A stretch of DNA of 64,000 nt from Phascolarctos cinereus (GCF_002099425.1 NW_018343984.1:18902501-18966500); one strand, 5' to 3'. Counted from the first letter of the stretch, positions 34,402 to 45,729 are shown. Notes: generated from the sequence alone by a model not told the origin. Program-made: numbers and translations.

Positions 34402-35456
34402 AGGGATGAGAAAGAGAGACAGAGACAGAGAGATAGACAGAGACAGACAGAAGCAGAGAAACACACAGACACAGAGAGTCAGAGAGAAAGAAAGAAAAAA
34501 ATAGAGAGGGAAATTTTGACTTTTAAAATCCTTCTTGAGCTCTTTCAAGAAGGCTTTTTGGGCTTCATACTAGTTCATATTCCCTTTTTAGGTCTCAGAT
34601 GTGGGTTTGTTGACCATGTTGTCCTCTTCAGAATTTCTGCCTTGATCTTCACTGTCCCCATAATAAGAATCTATGGTATGTTTCTTTTTGCTCATGGTGT
34701 TTGCTTATTTCCTGGCCTTTAAAAAAAATTGAGCTCTCTTGCTGGAGAGCAGGGGGCACTGACCCAGTCTTGTTGTGCTGGGAGCCTGGGGCCTGGTCAC
34801 TGGCTTTGTGTGCTGGGGCCTCAGATTCTGGCAGTTGAAGGCTGTAGGGCTCTGGCAGCTTACCTGGTGTTGGGCTGGAATCAGCCACACTGGAGCTCTA
34901 GGAGTAGGGGTAGATAGTCTGGCCCCTGGAGGTTGCCTGCTCACCCAGGCCTTTCACTTTCTTTGGTTCCTTGCAGAAGGATGTTTTGCTGCTGTAGGAT
35001 GTTTCTGCACCTGGGGCTTTCCCTCTTGGAGTGGTGCTTCCCAGAGTTTTGCTGAGGCACGGGGAGACTTGGCTGCGAGAGAAAGCCTTGGCAAGTGGTG
35101 ATTTTTTGAGTCAGTTTCCACTGGCTCCCCTGCCCATACTGAGGCCCTCAGGGGTCCTGGTGTTAGTGCTTGTCTGCTCCAACACCTGGGGTTCAGGATC
35201 TCACCCTGATATAGTGAGGTAGGGCTTTCTGCTAACTTGCTGGGACATTTCCTGTTCTGTACTGTTCCCCCTCTCCCAGGGCAAGAGGGTCCTTTCCCGT
35301 TAATCCCTCAAGCTTCCTGGGCTACAGGACTGCTGTACCCCATCTTTCTGCTGGTTCAGCTGTTCCAGACTTTTTCCTGGGGTGATATTTTCTGGGCTTT
35401 CAGAGGTAAATAAGGAAGGGTGAGAGTGACTTACTTCTCATTCCACCATCTTGGCT
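34402..35456 (-). mobile_element. L1 5' end joined to a TC-rich tail
   Basis: Minus-strand L1 5' UTR starts at 35456 ('gggagccaagatggtgg' read on minus) and runs into ORF1 at 34697 ('MSKKKHTIDSYYGDSEDQG'). L1 similarity stops near 34505, about 60 codons into ORF1, followed on minus by a TC/TCTG-rich tract to 34402. The repeat cccagaagca at 34392-34401 and 35457-35466 brackets the whole unit (7-10 bp, since the L1 start shares ggg). So this looks like one insertion retaining the 5' end and lacking the 3' two thirds, the opposite of ordinary truncation. Lineage as the L1 at 50.9 kb. Confidence 0.75.
34404..34500. repeat. GA/GACA purine tract (tail of the L1 chimera)
   Basis: Imperfect AGAG/AGAC units. 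On the element's own strand this is a pyrimidine-rich tail instead of poly(A). Confidence 0.85.
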
Positions 35457-35466
35457 CCCAGAAGCA

Positions 35467-35985
35467 GAACTCGAAAATGATTCTCTAACACAATTCTGAA
35501 ATTTGACTTACTCTTTTGGGTTCTTCTCTGTGAATGATCATACCTTAGTTTATGGTTAGAAATCAAATTTAAATCTTTATATTCAAATCACTGAAATGAT
35601 TACTGTATTCTCCATTTTTTTTAACAGCTCTAAAGCTTGTCACAGTGAGATGAGCTGTTGCTGTCTCAAAATTCTGACAACTCTAGAAACTGTTTCTCTT
35701 AGACCTATGACCCAGAAAAATGAACTTTCAAGACAGCTTTAACACAGCAACTGTTTTTTTTTCCTCAGGAACAGCTGTATGTCTAAGACAACTGAACTGT
35801 CAAGAGTCACTATATTAATGGGTTACACCCTTAAACAGGCATGAAGAACAGTATATATATACAAAGTCTACAAAGGCAGTCAGAAGCTGGAATGTCATGT
35901 ATGAGAACAGTAAGTGGGCTGATTTGACTAAAGTATAGAGTGAGTTTGGGTGTGTATGAAGGTATGGAAAATGTATAATCTGCCT
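35467..35985. other. No gene or recognised repeat
   Basis: Ordinary sequence. A minus-strand frame of 88 codons (35815-36081) is partly L2 and has no protein features. Confidence 0.45.
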
Positions 35986-35989
35986 AGAA

Positions 35990-36150
35990 AAAAATGGGCT
36001 TGAGTCAGACCGTGAAGGTTTTAAATGCCAAATGGAGGAGTCTTGTCTTTTATCCTCAAGGCAATGGGGAGCTACTAACATTTATTGAACAGAGGAATGA
36101 CATGGTCAGACCTGTGCTTTAGGAATATCAATTTTAGCACCACAGTGTCT
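35990..36150 (-). mobile_element. L2 LINE fragment
   Basis: 'cttttatcctcaaggcaatg', 'gaggaatgacatggtcagac', 'gctttaggaatatcaatttt' are consecutive minus-strand L2 words. Confidence 0.75.
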
Positions 36151-36279
36151 TTCACCCTCAATAAATAGATATTGCTTAGATTTGATTTTGATATGAAGCA
36201 AGTCAGAACATTTCTAATTATGGGCCTTCTTCAGTACACAGACTTATGGGAATAATTTTTTTCAGCCTCTCCCAGATAG

Positions 36280-36485
36280 AGTTTAGAGAAGCATTGATTT
36301 TTAGAGTTGAAAGGGGCCCTGAAGGCCATCTAATCCAAACCTCTCATTTTATAGATGAGGAGAATGAGGCCCAGAGAGGTTGTCACTTGCCCAAATTCAC
36401 ACAATTAGCAAATTGCTGAGCTGGGATTTGAACTCAGGATCTCTGACTCCAAACCCAGAGCTCTTTCCACTAAATTGTGTGGAAG
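36280..36485 (-). mobile_element. MIR SINE
   Basis: 'gttgaaaggggccctgaagg', 'catctaatccaaacctctca', 'gaggcccagagaggttgtca', 'tttgaactcaggatctct'. Well preserved reverse MIR with an L3-like start. Confidence 0.85.
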
Positions 36486-36489
36486 CCAA

Positions 36490-38384
36490 AAGTGAATAAG
36501 CAATGTGGTCAACTTCTGTGAATCTTTTTCACCTAGTCATGCTCTGGGAACTATTTGAATAAAGCCTTGCCCAGATAACCAATTCACGTTCTCACTTTCC
36601 ACTAGTAAGTCCAGTCTTAGTTCCTAAAAATAACTCAGGTTCCCAAGAAGTTAATTCATGTGTCGATTTGAACTTTAAATCTTGTAGAAAAAAGTCAAAA
36701 ATAAAACCCACAACGAACCAGCACACAGACAAACCACATGTGAACCTTGGCCTCAGAGCTTTGGAAAATAAATATTTTTGCCACGTGGCAAGAGTTGTGC
36801 AGTAAATATCTCCCCCTGCTCTGATCTTACATCCTGTCACATTAATGTTTCAGAGCCCTCAATATAAATATTAAAACTAATAGCTTCACTCTTTGGCGAT
36901 TACTCCTCCAGTCCCTGAAATCATCATAAAACATTCAAAACCTTTTAGAACATTTACACACTTGAATCTGGCAGTGGGGAAAGGGGACTCACACAACCCA
37001 ACCCAAGAGCTTAAATCCAAGCAGAGAGCTGTTTGTGAGATATGCTTTGATTATTCATCATTTCAAATAAAGTTTCCATTTTGATGGAGGGGGAAAAAAT
37101 CAAAGTACAGCTGTCAAGGGAGAAGACTAAAGTATTGCTTTTCTATACTGAGGACTTGCACACAAAAAAAAGGAAGAAAAGACTGAAAGAAAGAACAGTC
37201 CATGAGAATCTCAGTCCAAGGTCAATCAATGCTAGGACTGTGGGTACGTAAACAGCTAATGGATTGTAAAGACACATACCAGTGTTATGAATTTTTAAAG
37301 ACCGGCTCTTCAGTCCAGACCCCTATAAATCAATGATGACTTATTGGATGGATCAATTATGCAAACTTTAAAACATTTAATGACAGGTAATGAACAAGTC
37401 TCCAGAGGACACCAGTCAACAGTATTTCTGCAGATGCAGTTACACCTACTTAAGGGGTAAGTGTCCTGCAAGTCATTCCTCAGAAGGGACCCTGGGCCAA
37501 ATCTGACAGTCTGTTAAAAGGAAAGACTGGGATCACCTTATCCTTAATACATAACTCAAATAGCCAGGAAAATGGGTTGCATGCTTAATGCATTCATAGG
37601 CACATGTGTTTTGTTTAATTATTAGGAAGCTCCTACAACTGAGCTTTGCAGTTTATTTGGCAATGTGAGAGTAAGACAAGGGGAAGAAAAGATTATTTTT
37701 TGGGGGGGGGAAATAAAAAAAGAGTACAAATGCCATGCTATTAATCCAAATGGGTTCTTATAACTCCTGATTATGAAAGGAGAGGTAGACAACAATGGAA
37801 GGAACATGCAGATTGGATGTAGAGCTATGGAGACAATGTCCCTGAGTCACATTAGGTTTGGAAGCAAGGATGATTGTAGGGCGAATAGTCACCTGAAAGT
37901 CTTCCATTGTCACCAATAACATGACTGAGCCCTGATTGCTTATTAAGATAGTGATTTAATGAATGAGAAGAGATTCATGTGTGTGGATTTTCGAACTTAG
38001 CCATTCTTTAGCTCTTAAACAATGGTCTTATGAATAACTCCAGCTAAATCTGCAGATTAGGAGAAAGTTAGAAATTAGGCAGCCTACTCAAGAGGAAGCC
38101 ATGTTCCCTAAGCCTCTGATGGCCATATTTCTGTGTTAACTCAGATAAGTCTCAGAGGAGCCAAGTGTCTAGGAATGAATCAGCAAAGGAAGGAAGTCCT
38201 GATATATCTTGCTTTAGGATCAGACTTTGCTTTACTTCTTAGCCAGGGCCAACACAAATGAAAAATTAAAGACAAATGTAGTTTGAAGAGTTAGAGTTCA
38301 TGTTTCTCTGAACTATGAAAAAGCTTCAGATTGGATAAAGCAGATCCAGAACAGCTCCTTGAGAACAAGTGTTGATTTGTTCTG
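36490..38384. other. Longest repeat-poor tract; no coding signal
   Basis: Nearly 1.9 kb in which I recognise no interspersed repeat, unlike the rest of the window. 36540-37090 is the quietest part, with AT-rich blocks such as 'ctcaatataaatattaaaac' next to ordinary-complexity text. No long frame or splice-bounded exon can be defended. A conserved non-coding element is possible but unproven. Confidence 0.45.
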
Positions 38385-38545
38385 AAAGCACTGAGGACAG
38401 AATGCTGGATTTGGAATCAATGGGCCTGAGTTGGAATCCTGGGCAAATCACTGAAGCTCTCTAGAACTCAGATTTCTCTCCTGTAAAATGAGGGAGATGG
38501 TCTAAATGACTCTTGGGTTCTTTGCAGCCCTTAATCTATGATTAC
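38385..38545 (+). mobile_element. MIR3-type SINE
   Basis: 'gatttggaatcaatgggcct', 'gggcaaatcactgaagctct', 'atttctctcctgtaaaatg', then 'gggttctttgcagcccttaa'. Confidence 0.75.
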
Positions 38546-38636
38546 AAGAGGAAAAAAACCCAAACAAATAATAGTGAATATTTAACTTATAATAATGTGC
38601 TTTGATGTAATCTTGCATTTATGATAAAAACAATGG

Positions 38637-38830
38637 AAGACAGTGTGACATGATTGATAGATAAGTTGGAGTCAGGAAGACCTGGGTTCAAGTCCTACAC
38701 AAAAAGGCTTTCTGACCTTGGGCAAGTCACTTAAACTGTCAGTGCACCAGGGCCTAGGCTATGTTCTAGGATTGTACAAACTACAAAGAGTTGCATTTTT
38801 GCATGAATGGTGGGGTTTCCACTACTGTGA
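38637..38830 (+). mobile_element. tRNA-headed SINE, diverged
   Basis: 'gtgtgacatgattgatagat', 'gagtcaggaagacctgggtt', 'accttgggcaagtcactta', 'gtcagtgcaccagggcctag', 'ctacaaagagttgcattttt'. Confidence 0.75.
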
Positions 38831-38834
38831 GTTT

Positions 38835-39368
38835 AATTTCCCAAAACAGATGAAATTATGGATCCAGATTAAAACAGTAAATAAGGATATTTACATTTTG
38901 GAAACTAAACCCAAATAAGCCTATCTATCTTGTGCACTTTACTAGAGAGGTAAACAGCTGTAATTGAAATCACTGAATAATTTGGAGCTTCCAAATCATG
39001 ATTCCAAAAGATCAAGGCTAATATGCGCTATCCATCTCCTGCCAGAGAGATGATGAACTAAAAATGCAGAATGAGTTGTATGTTTTTGGACATGGCCAAC
39101 ATGGGGATTTGTTTTTCTTGACTATGAATACTTGTTATGAGTATTTTCTTTTTCTCTTTTTTGTTATTGTTCATTAAGGATAGGTAGTGGGAGACAGAAA
39201 GTAAATAAATGCTTGTTAATTGGAAAAATAATAAAAATAAATTTTAAAAAGCACTTGGTGATTGCCAGATTTTCCATCTTGGAACTCTCCCTCTACTTTT
39301 CACATTCCCTTACTCTCTCATATCTACTCAGTTTCCAAGTCTTTCCTACTCACATAGCCACCACCCCA
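38835..39368. other. No gene or recognised repeat
   Basis: Unassigned AT-rich sequence. Confidence 0.45.
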
Positions 39369-39549
39369 GTTCAAGTCACATCAACATATATTTATTAAGT
39401 GTCTTTTATGTGACAGCTGCTATGTCAAGTACTGGGGATACAAAAAAAGGCAAAAATAGTTCCTGCCCTCAAGGAGGTAACAGTTTAATGGGGGGAGGGA
39501 GGAAACAGCACAAGATATATACAGGATAAGTTGGTGATAGTTAACACTA

Positions 39550-41010
39550 GTCTTGTTCAGTTCTTTAGTCATACCCAACTCTTCATGACTCCATGGAACG
39601 TAGCATGCCAAGTTCTTCTATCCTCCATCATCTCCCAAAGTCTATCCAAGCTCATGTTTATTGCTTACATGATACTATCTATCCATCTCATCATCTTCTG
39701 TCCCCTTTTCCTTTTGCCTTCCATATTTCCCAACATCATCATTTTTCCCACTGAGTCCTATCTTCTCATTACGTGACCAAAGTATTTAAACTTCAGCTTC
39801 AGAATTTGGCCTTCCAAACAATTTGGCCTGAATTAATGTCTTTAAGTATTGACTGAGTTGATCTTCTTGCTATACAAGGGGCTCTCAGAAGTTTTTTCTT
39901 GCACAATTCAAAAGTGTCAATTCTGCAGAGTTCAGCTTTCTCTACAATCCAACTCTCACAGCCACACATTACTCTAGAAAAACCATAGCTTTGACTATAT
40001 GAACCTTGTCAACAAGGTGATGTTTCTGACTTTCAGTATGCTGTCCAGATTTGCCATATCTTTCCTTCCAAAGAGCAAGCATCTTTTAATTTCATGGCTG
40101 CAGTTGTCATCTGCAGTGATCTTTGAGCTGAAGAGTGTGAAATCTGACATTGCTTCCATTTCTTCTCCCTGTATGTGCCAGGAAGTGATGGATCTTGCCA
40201 GGATCTTGGCTTTTTTTTAATGTTAAGCTTCAATCCAGCTTTACACTCTCCTCTTTCATTCTCATCAAAAGACTTCCTCACTTTCTGCAATCAGAGTTGT
40301 ATCATCTGCTTGTGTGAGAATGTTGATATTTCTCCTGGCAACTTCAATTCCACTTCTGATTCATCCAGCCTGGCATTTCACATGATGTACTCTGTGTATA
40401 AGTTGAATAAATGAGGTGACAATATACAGCCTTGTCATACTCCTTTCCCAGTCTTAAACCAATCAGTTGTTCCATGTTTGGTTCTAACTGTTGCTTCCTG
40501 ACCCGCATACAGGTTCCTCAGGAGACAAGTAAGATGATATGCATCTCTTTGAAGTTTCGCTGCATTTTGTTGTGATCCACATAATCAAAAGCTTTAGTAT
40601 AGTCAATGAAGTAGAAGTAGATGTTTCTCTGGAACTGCTTTACCTTTTTCATAATCCCATGAATGTTGGCAGTTTGGTCTCTCCTCTGCCTCTTTGAAAA
40701 CAAGCCTATGCTTCTGGTAATTCTTGGTTCATATACTGCTGAAGCCTAGCTTGCAGAATCTTAAGCATAACTTTGCTGGCATGTGAGAGGATCACAATTG
40801 TTCAATAATTTGAACATTCTTAGCCATTGCCCTTCTTTAGGATTGGGATGTAAACTGATCTTTTCCACTTGGCCACTTAGCCACTGTTGAATTTTCCAGC
40901 ACTTTAAAAGCATCAATTTTTTTTTTTTTAGGATTTTAAATAGCTCAGCTGGAGTTCTGTCACCTCCACTAGACTTGTTGTTAGCAATGCTTTCTAAGGC
41001 CCATTTGACT
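39550..41010 (-). pseudogene. BovB/RTE reverse-transcriptase remnant and 3' tail
   Basis: Minus strand codes for broken RT. A 61-codon open piece (40518-40703) contains 'FIDYTKAFDYVDH', RT motif A. The far end (39553-39600) is the RTE 3' tail, read on minus as a 'gtcatgaagagttggg' to 'aagaactgaac' pattern, the same type of tail as on the SINEs. Confidence 0.85.
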
Positions 41011-41012
41011 TC

Positions 41013-41228
41013 ATGTTAAGTACTGGAGATACAAAAAAAGGCAAAAATAGTCCCTGCCCTCTAGGAGCTCACAGTTTAATGAGGGGGGCAGCACAATACA
41101 CACATACATACATGCATACATACACACATACACACATGCATACATACATACATACACACACATATATAGTTGTTAACTTGTTCAGTTATGTCCAACTCTT
41201 CATGACTCCATGAATCATAGCATGCCTT
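41013..41228. repeat. Second copy of the L2/BovB junction inside BovB
   Basis: 41017-41228 repeats 39424-39611: L2 text 'gatacaaaaaaaggcaaaaa' followed at the same distance by the BovB 3' tail ('actcttcatgactccatg', 'catagcatgcc'), same orientation, roughly 90% alike by eye. A CATA/CACA microsatellite (41095-41170) has grown within it. It interrupts the BovB minus part, with a short piece of BovB missing at the left seam. Confidence 0.75.
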
Positions 41229-41308
41229 GATATAAAGATCTTTTTTGGAGAGTTCTTCTGCATATTCTTCTCACCTTTTCTTAATCTCTTCTGCTTCTGT
41301 TAAATCCC

Positions 41309-42848
41309 TCCTGGATCACTGCCTTGTCATGGTAAAAGGGCTTGTGTAGCTCAATGGACCTATAAGCTATGCCATGCAGGGTTAACCAAAATGGACAGGT
41401 CCTATTAGAGAGTTCTGACAAAAGGTGATCCACTGGAGAAGGGAACAGCAAACTACTTCAGTACACTTACCAAGAAAACCCCATGGAAAGTATTAAGATG
41501 ATAAAAGATATGACACTGGAAGATGATGCGCTCAGGTTGGAAGATTTCCAAGATGCTATGGGGAAAGAGCAGAGGACAACTACAATAACTCAAAAAAAGG
41601 ATGAAGCAGCTGGGCCAAAGTTGAAAAGAAGCTCAGCTGATGGTGAAAGGAAAATCTGATGCTGTAAAGATCGATACTACATGGAAACCTGGAATGTAAG
41701 ATCTATGAACTAAGGTAAGTTGGATGTGGTCAAACAGGAAATGGAAAGATTAAACACTGACATCTTGGATGGGAATGGGTGAATTTAATTCAGGTGATCA
41801 TTGCTACTATCATATACTACTATGGGCAAGAATCTCTTAGAAGAAATAGAGTAGCCCTCATAATCAATAAAAGGATGAGAAAAGCAGTATAATCTCAAAA
41901 ATGACAGAATGATAGCTGTTCGAATCCAAGGCAAATCATTCAGCGTGACAGTAATACAAGTCTATGCTCCAACCAATGATGCTGAAGAGGCCAAAATTGA
42001 TCAATTCTATGAAAAACTAAGACATTTTCTAGAAATAATACCAAAAAAGATGTCATATTCATCATAGGGGATTGAAATACTAAAGTAGGAAATCAAAAGA
42101 TAATTGGAATAACAGGCAAGTTTGGCCTTGGAGCACAAAATGAAGCAGGGCAGAGACTAGTAGAGTTTTGTCAAGATAACTTGCTGGTCATAGCAAATAC
42201 TTTTCCAACAGCCCAGAAGGTGACTTTACATATGGACATCACCAGATGGTTAATATCAAAATCAGATTCATTATATATTCTGCAGCCAACGGTGGAGAAG
42301 CTCTATGCACTCAGTTAAAACCAGACTTGGAGATGACTGTGGCTCAGATCATGAGCTTCTTACTGACAAATTCAGACTTAAATTGAAGGTAGCAGGAAAA
42401 ACCATCAGACCATATAATATGTCCTAAATAACATCCCTTATGAATATGAAGTAAAGTTATGAATACATTTAGGGGATTAAATCTGGTAGATAGAGTGTCT
42501 GAAGAACTGTAGATAGAGATTCACAATATTATACAGGAGACAGCAACAACAACAATGAAAAACCAACATCCCAAAGAAAAAGAAGAGCAAGAAAGCAAAA
42601 TGGCCATCTAATTAGGCTTTACAAATAGCTGAAAAAAAGGAAGAAAGCAAAAGGGAAAGGAGAAAGGGAAAGATATACTCACCTGAATGCAAAGTTTCAG
42701 AGAATAGCAAGGAGAGATAAGAAGGTTTTCTTAAATGAGCAATGCAAACAAATAGAAGAAAAAAAACAGAATGAGGACACAACAAAATTAGAGATATCAA
42801 GGGAATGTTTCATGCAAAAATGGACAAGAAGAAGACAAAAATGGTTAG
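41309..42848 (+). pseudogene. BovB/RTE 5' region and endonuclease remnant
   Basis: Plus strand runs through the 5' leader ('gatcactgccttgtcatgg', 'agatatgacactggaagatg'), then the apurinic-type endonuclease coding region (41690-42420: 'gtctatgctccaaccaatga', 'atcataggggattgaaatac', 'ggctcagatcatgagcttct') and on to the linker before RT. No long open frame survives. Confidence 0.85.
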
Positions 42849-43331
42849 TATAATAACAAATGATTTAACAGAAATATTGGGTCTTGAAGTAAGCCAGGAA
42901 ATCCATGGAATGGAGATAAGAAGGGAAAGAGTTTCAGCCATGGCGGACAGGCAGTGAAAATGTCCAGAGTTGGGAGATGGGTTGTGTTGTGGAAAAAACA
43001 CCAAGGAGGCCAGGCATCATTGAACTGGAATGCACAACCAAGTAAGCTGTGAGAAGGCTGGAAAGGTAGGAAAGGGCTCACTTACAAAGGTCTTTAAAGT
43101 CAAACAGAAAATCAGATATTTGATTCTGGAGGTAATGGGGAGCTAATGAGTAGGGGGTGTGGTGTGGTTAGATTTTGCTTTAGGAAGTTCAATTTGATAC
43201 CTGAGTGGAAGAGAGACATCAGGCAGAGAGCACAACCAAATGGTTTTTGTAATAGATAGTTCAGGCCCTCGTCATCTCTCATCTGGATCATTGTAATAGC
43301 CTCCTAATTGGTATCTCTGCCTCAGATCTTT

Positions 43332-43571
43332 GTTGTTGTTTTCCAGTTTTTTCAGTTTTGTCTGACCATTTATGAGTTTTCTTGGCAAAGATACTGGAAT
43401 GGTTTGCTTTTTTCTTTTCCAGCTCATTTTACAGATGAGGAAACTGAGACAAACAGGGTTAAGTGACTTGCCCAGGGTCACATAGCTGGTAAGTGTCTGA
43501 GGTCAGATTTAAATTCAGGCCTTCCTAACTCCAGGCCAGTGCTCTATCTACTGTACCATTTAGCTTGCCCT
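43332..43571 (-). mobile_element. tRNA-derived SINE with BovB/RTE tail
   Basis: Full reverse copy with a 12-bp perfect target duplication cctcagatcttt (43320-43331 and 43572-43583). 'tggcaaagatactggaatgg', 'aagtgacttgcccagggtca', 'ggtcagatttaaattcaggc'. Confidence 0.93.
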
Positions 43572-43627
43572 CCTCAGATCTTTCTCCTCTCTAATTCATC
43601 CTCCACACAAGTGTCAAGTGATTTTCC

Positions 43628-44263
43628 TGTAGTGAGGCTGCCCTCCACACGTAGCATGGGAGTGTCATTGTGTGACCTGAAGGGAGGCAGAATAGACATC
43701 TCTAGCTTCTTCTTCCTCTACTCTTCTCCAAGGGAGGCCTTAAATCCTTCCATGAGGGGAAGCAGGAGATTGAGGCCAAAAACTTAAATCTCCTAAGAGA
43801 GAGAGGGTACCAGGCTAGAATTATATCTATCTACTCCCCTAAATATTGTTAGTTTAGGGGATGTGGTTTTCAGGTTCAGGCTAGATTTCTGATTGCTATT
43901 CATTATGGGGGAAATAGGACCCCAAATCTTATATCCAAGGCTTGACTCCTTTCCCGTAAAATTCTAGTTTCATAATGAACACACATAGAAATTAGCAAAG
44001 AAACTCATTTATTTATTCAAGTTGATAGCAAAAAAGAAATTATACATGTATATGCATGTATGCATGCATATACATACATAAAATGTGTGTATATGTGTAT
44101 ATCCATACATACATATACACACACACATATATGAGATACATATTATACATATGATATATATGTGTATATATGTGTATATATATGTGTATATATATATGTG
44201 TATATATATATATATACACATATATATCTATACATATGATATATATGTGTATGTATGTGTATA

Positions 44264-44344
<81 letters not shown>

Positions 44345-44746
44345 CATCTATCTGAGAAGAGATAACAGAACAATACAGAGTGAAGGAGCTCTCCCTTTGG
44401 GAATGAGGTAACTCAGCTCAACCAAGAGGGAGAGTCCCAAATTTCCCCTGAGGGGGAAATTCCTTGAAATCTTTAAAGGAGCAAGCTAGGGATAGGAACA
44501 TGGGGAAAACTGCCAGCTCTGCTTATGTCAGCTTCTTCCCCAGAGTCTTATTTTTCCTTCAGCAAACTGAAGTGGGGTTGTCATCATCAATCTTCTCTCT
44601 CAAAGCTGGAAGCCAGAAGTATCTGAAGCCTGAAGAAATTCCTGCTCTAGACAATTGCACCCTTCCCCTTATGTAGAGGTGGGACATTTGTCTTCACCAA
44701 TGAGAAGAGAGTCCCATACCAACGGGCTTTGGGATTTGGGGTTACA
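43628..44746. mobile_element. Probable solo LTR of an endogenous retrovirus
   Basis: About 1.1 kb inserted in L2. It begins tgtagtgaggctg and ends ggggttaca, the TG...CA ends of an LTR, with a 4-bp repeat ttcc on each side (43624-43627 and 44747-44750). No internal viral sequence lies next to it, so it would be a solo LTR. Its middle is swollen by a microsatellite cluster. A fossil younger than the L2. Family not named; possible relative at 30578. Orientation not settled. Confidence 0.6.
44040..44350. repeat. AT/GT/CATA and (ATCT)n microsatellite cluster
   Basis: About 310 bp of alternating TA, TG and CATA units, ending in about ten ATCT units. The open frames here are simple-repeat artefacts. 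Confidence 0.95.
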
Positions 44747-45729
44747 TTCCTAAAGCGTAGGTCTGACCATGTCATTCTCCTACTCAAGATGCTCCAATAT
44801 GTAGTCCCCTTTTCATCCTAGGATTAAATCCAAACTCCTCTGTTTGGCATTTAAAGCCTTAGCAACCTGGCTCCAGCATACCTTTCCAGATGTTTCATAT
44901 TACCTGCTCTCTCTAGTACATACAAACTGGCATTCTAGCTGTTTCTGACACATGCTGTTCCAGATCCCATCTCCATGTCTTTGAATATGCTCCATGCCTG
45001 GAGTGCACTCTCTTCTTATCTCCACTTATTAGAATCCATAGTCTCCTTCAAAACTCAGCTCTAATGCCACCTCCTACGTGAGGTCATATTTATCCCTACC
45101 CCTCATCTCCACCCCTGCCCGCAGCTGCTAGTGCCTGCCCTCCTCAAATTTCATTCTATATACTTTGTACATATTTTGTAGCTGCTTATACATGTACATA
45201 TTGTTTTTCTGATAGAACGTAAATGTCTTGAAGCCCAGGACTGTTTCATTTTTTAAAAATTTTATATTCTCAGCTCCTAGTAAAGTATCTAGTACATAGT
45301 AGATACTTAAGTATTTGTTGATTGGGTAATTGATTCTCTGCCCTCTTTACTTTCTCCCCACCCAACTCCCATTCCAACAAAACTCATTTCCTTCACTAAA
45401 ATCTTCTTACAAGCTTTTGTTGTTATATGAAGTGGGTCTTGTGATCTCAAAGACTATGAGAATGGATTGTCAGCTCCTACCAAGCAGGAAGACTACAGAT
45501 TATATCTGTGTATCTTATGTAAGTTACTGTTAGCTCCTGAATGATGGTTTTTTTTTCACTAATAGAAGCCTATGAAGATTGTCTACCAAGGCATAGAGCA
45601 GTCACAATATGCACAGGCTGAAAGCATTAAAATATAATTATTGCATTATTTGAATGACAAACTTGCTTTCATTGTTTTCAGTTAAAAGCAGCAAGATGCT
45701 GTAGTTTCTAGAACAAAACATGGACAGCA

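Larger units (their letters stand above)
39550..42848 (-). mobile_element. BovB/RTE LINE with inverted 5' half
   Basis: The 3' half (39550-41010 and 41175-41308) reads on minus. The 5' half (41309-42848) reads on plus. The plus part stops near 'caaaaatggt' (42845) and the minus part starts at 'ggatttaacagaagcag' (read on minus near 41308): the two sides of one break in a normal BovB, so little was lost. 3' tail at far left, inverted 5' part at right: the twin-priming layout. Many stops: inactive. Confidence 0.85.
39370..43260 (-). mobile_element. L2 LINE fragment, split by the BovB insertion
   Basis: Left part 39370-39545 ('attaagtgtcttttatgtga', 'gttcctgccctcaaggaggt', 'atatacaggataagttggtg'). 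Right part 42855-43260 ('aagtaagccaggaaatccat', 'cagtgaaaatgtccagagtt', 'ctggaaaggtaggaaaggg', 'tggaggtaatggggagctaa'). These are adjacent segments of one minus-strand L2, so the BovB material between them is a later insertion. Confidence 0.8.
43261..45335 (+). mobile_element. L2 LINE 3' region with two insertions
   Basis: Pieces 43261-43331, 43572-43627 and 44747-45335 join in order: 'ctcctaattggtatctctgc', 'ccacacaagtgtcaagtga', 'taaagcgtaggtctgacc', 'cctggctccagcatacct', 'aactcagctctaatgccacc', 'gtatctagtacatagtagat'. One of the longest L2 copies here. Confidence 0.85.

Noticed and set aside
34729-35222. Overlapping plus-strand frames of 62-108 codons as a GC-richer gene
   Set aside because: This is the reverse side of an L1 5' UTR, which is GC-richer than its surroundings.
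44009-44355. Tyrosine/isoleucine-rich frames on both strands
   Set aside because: Artefacts of the TA/TG/CATA microsatellite cluster.
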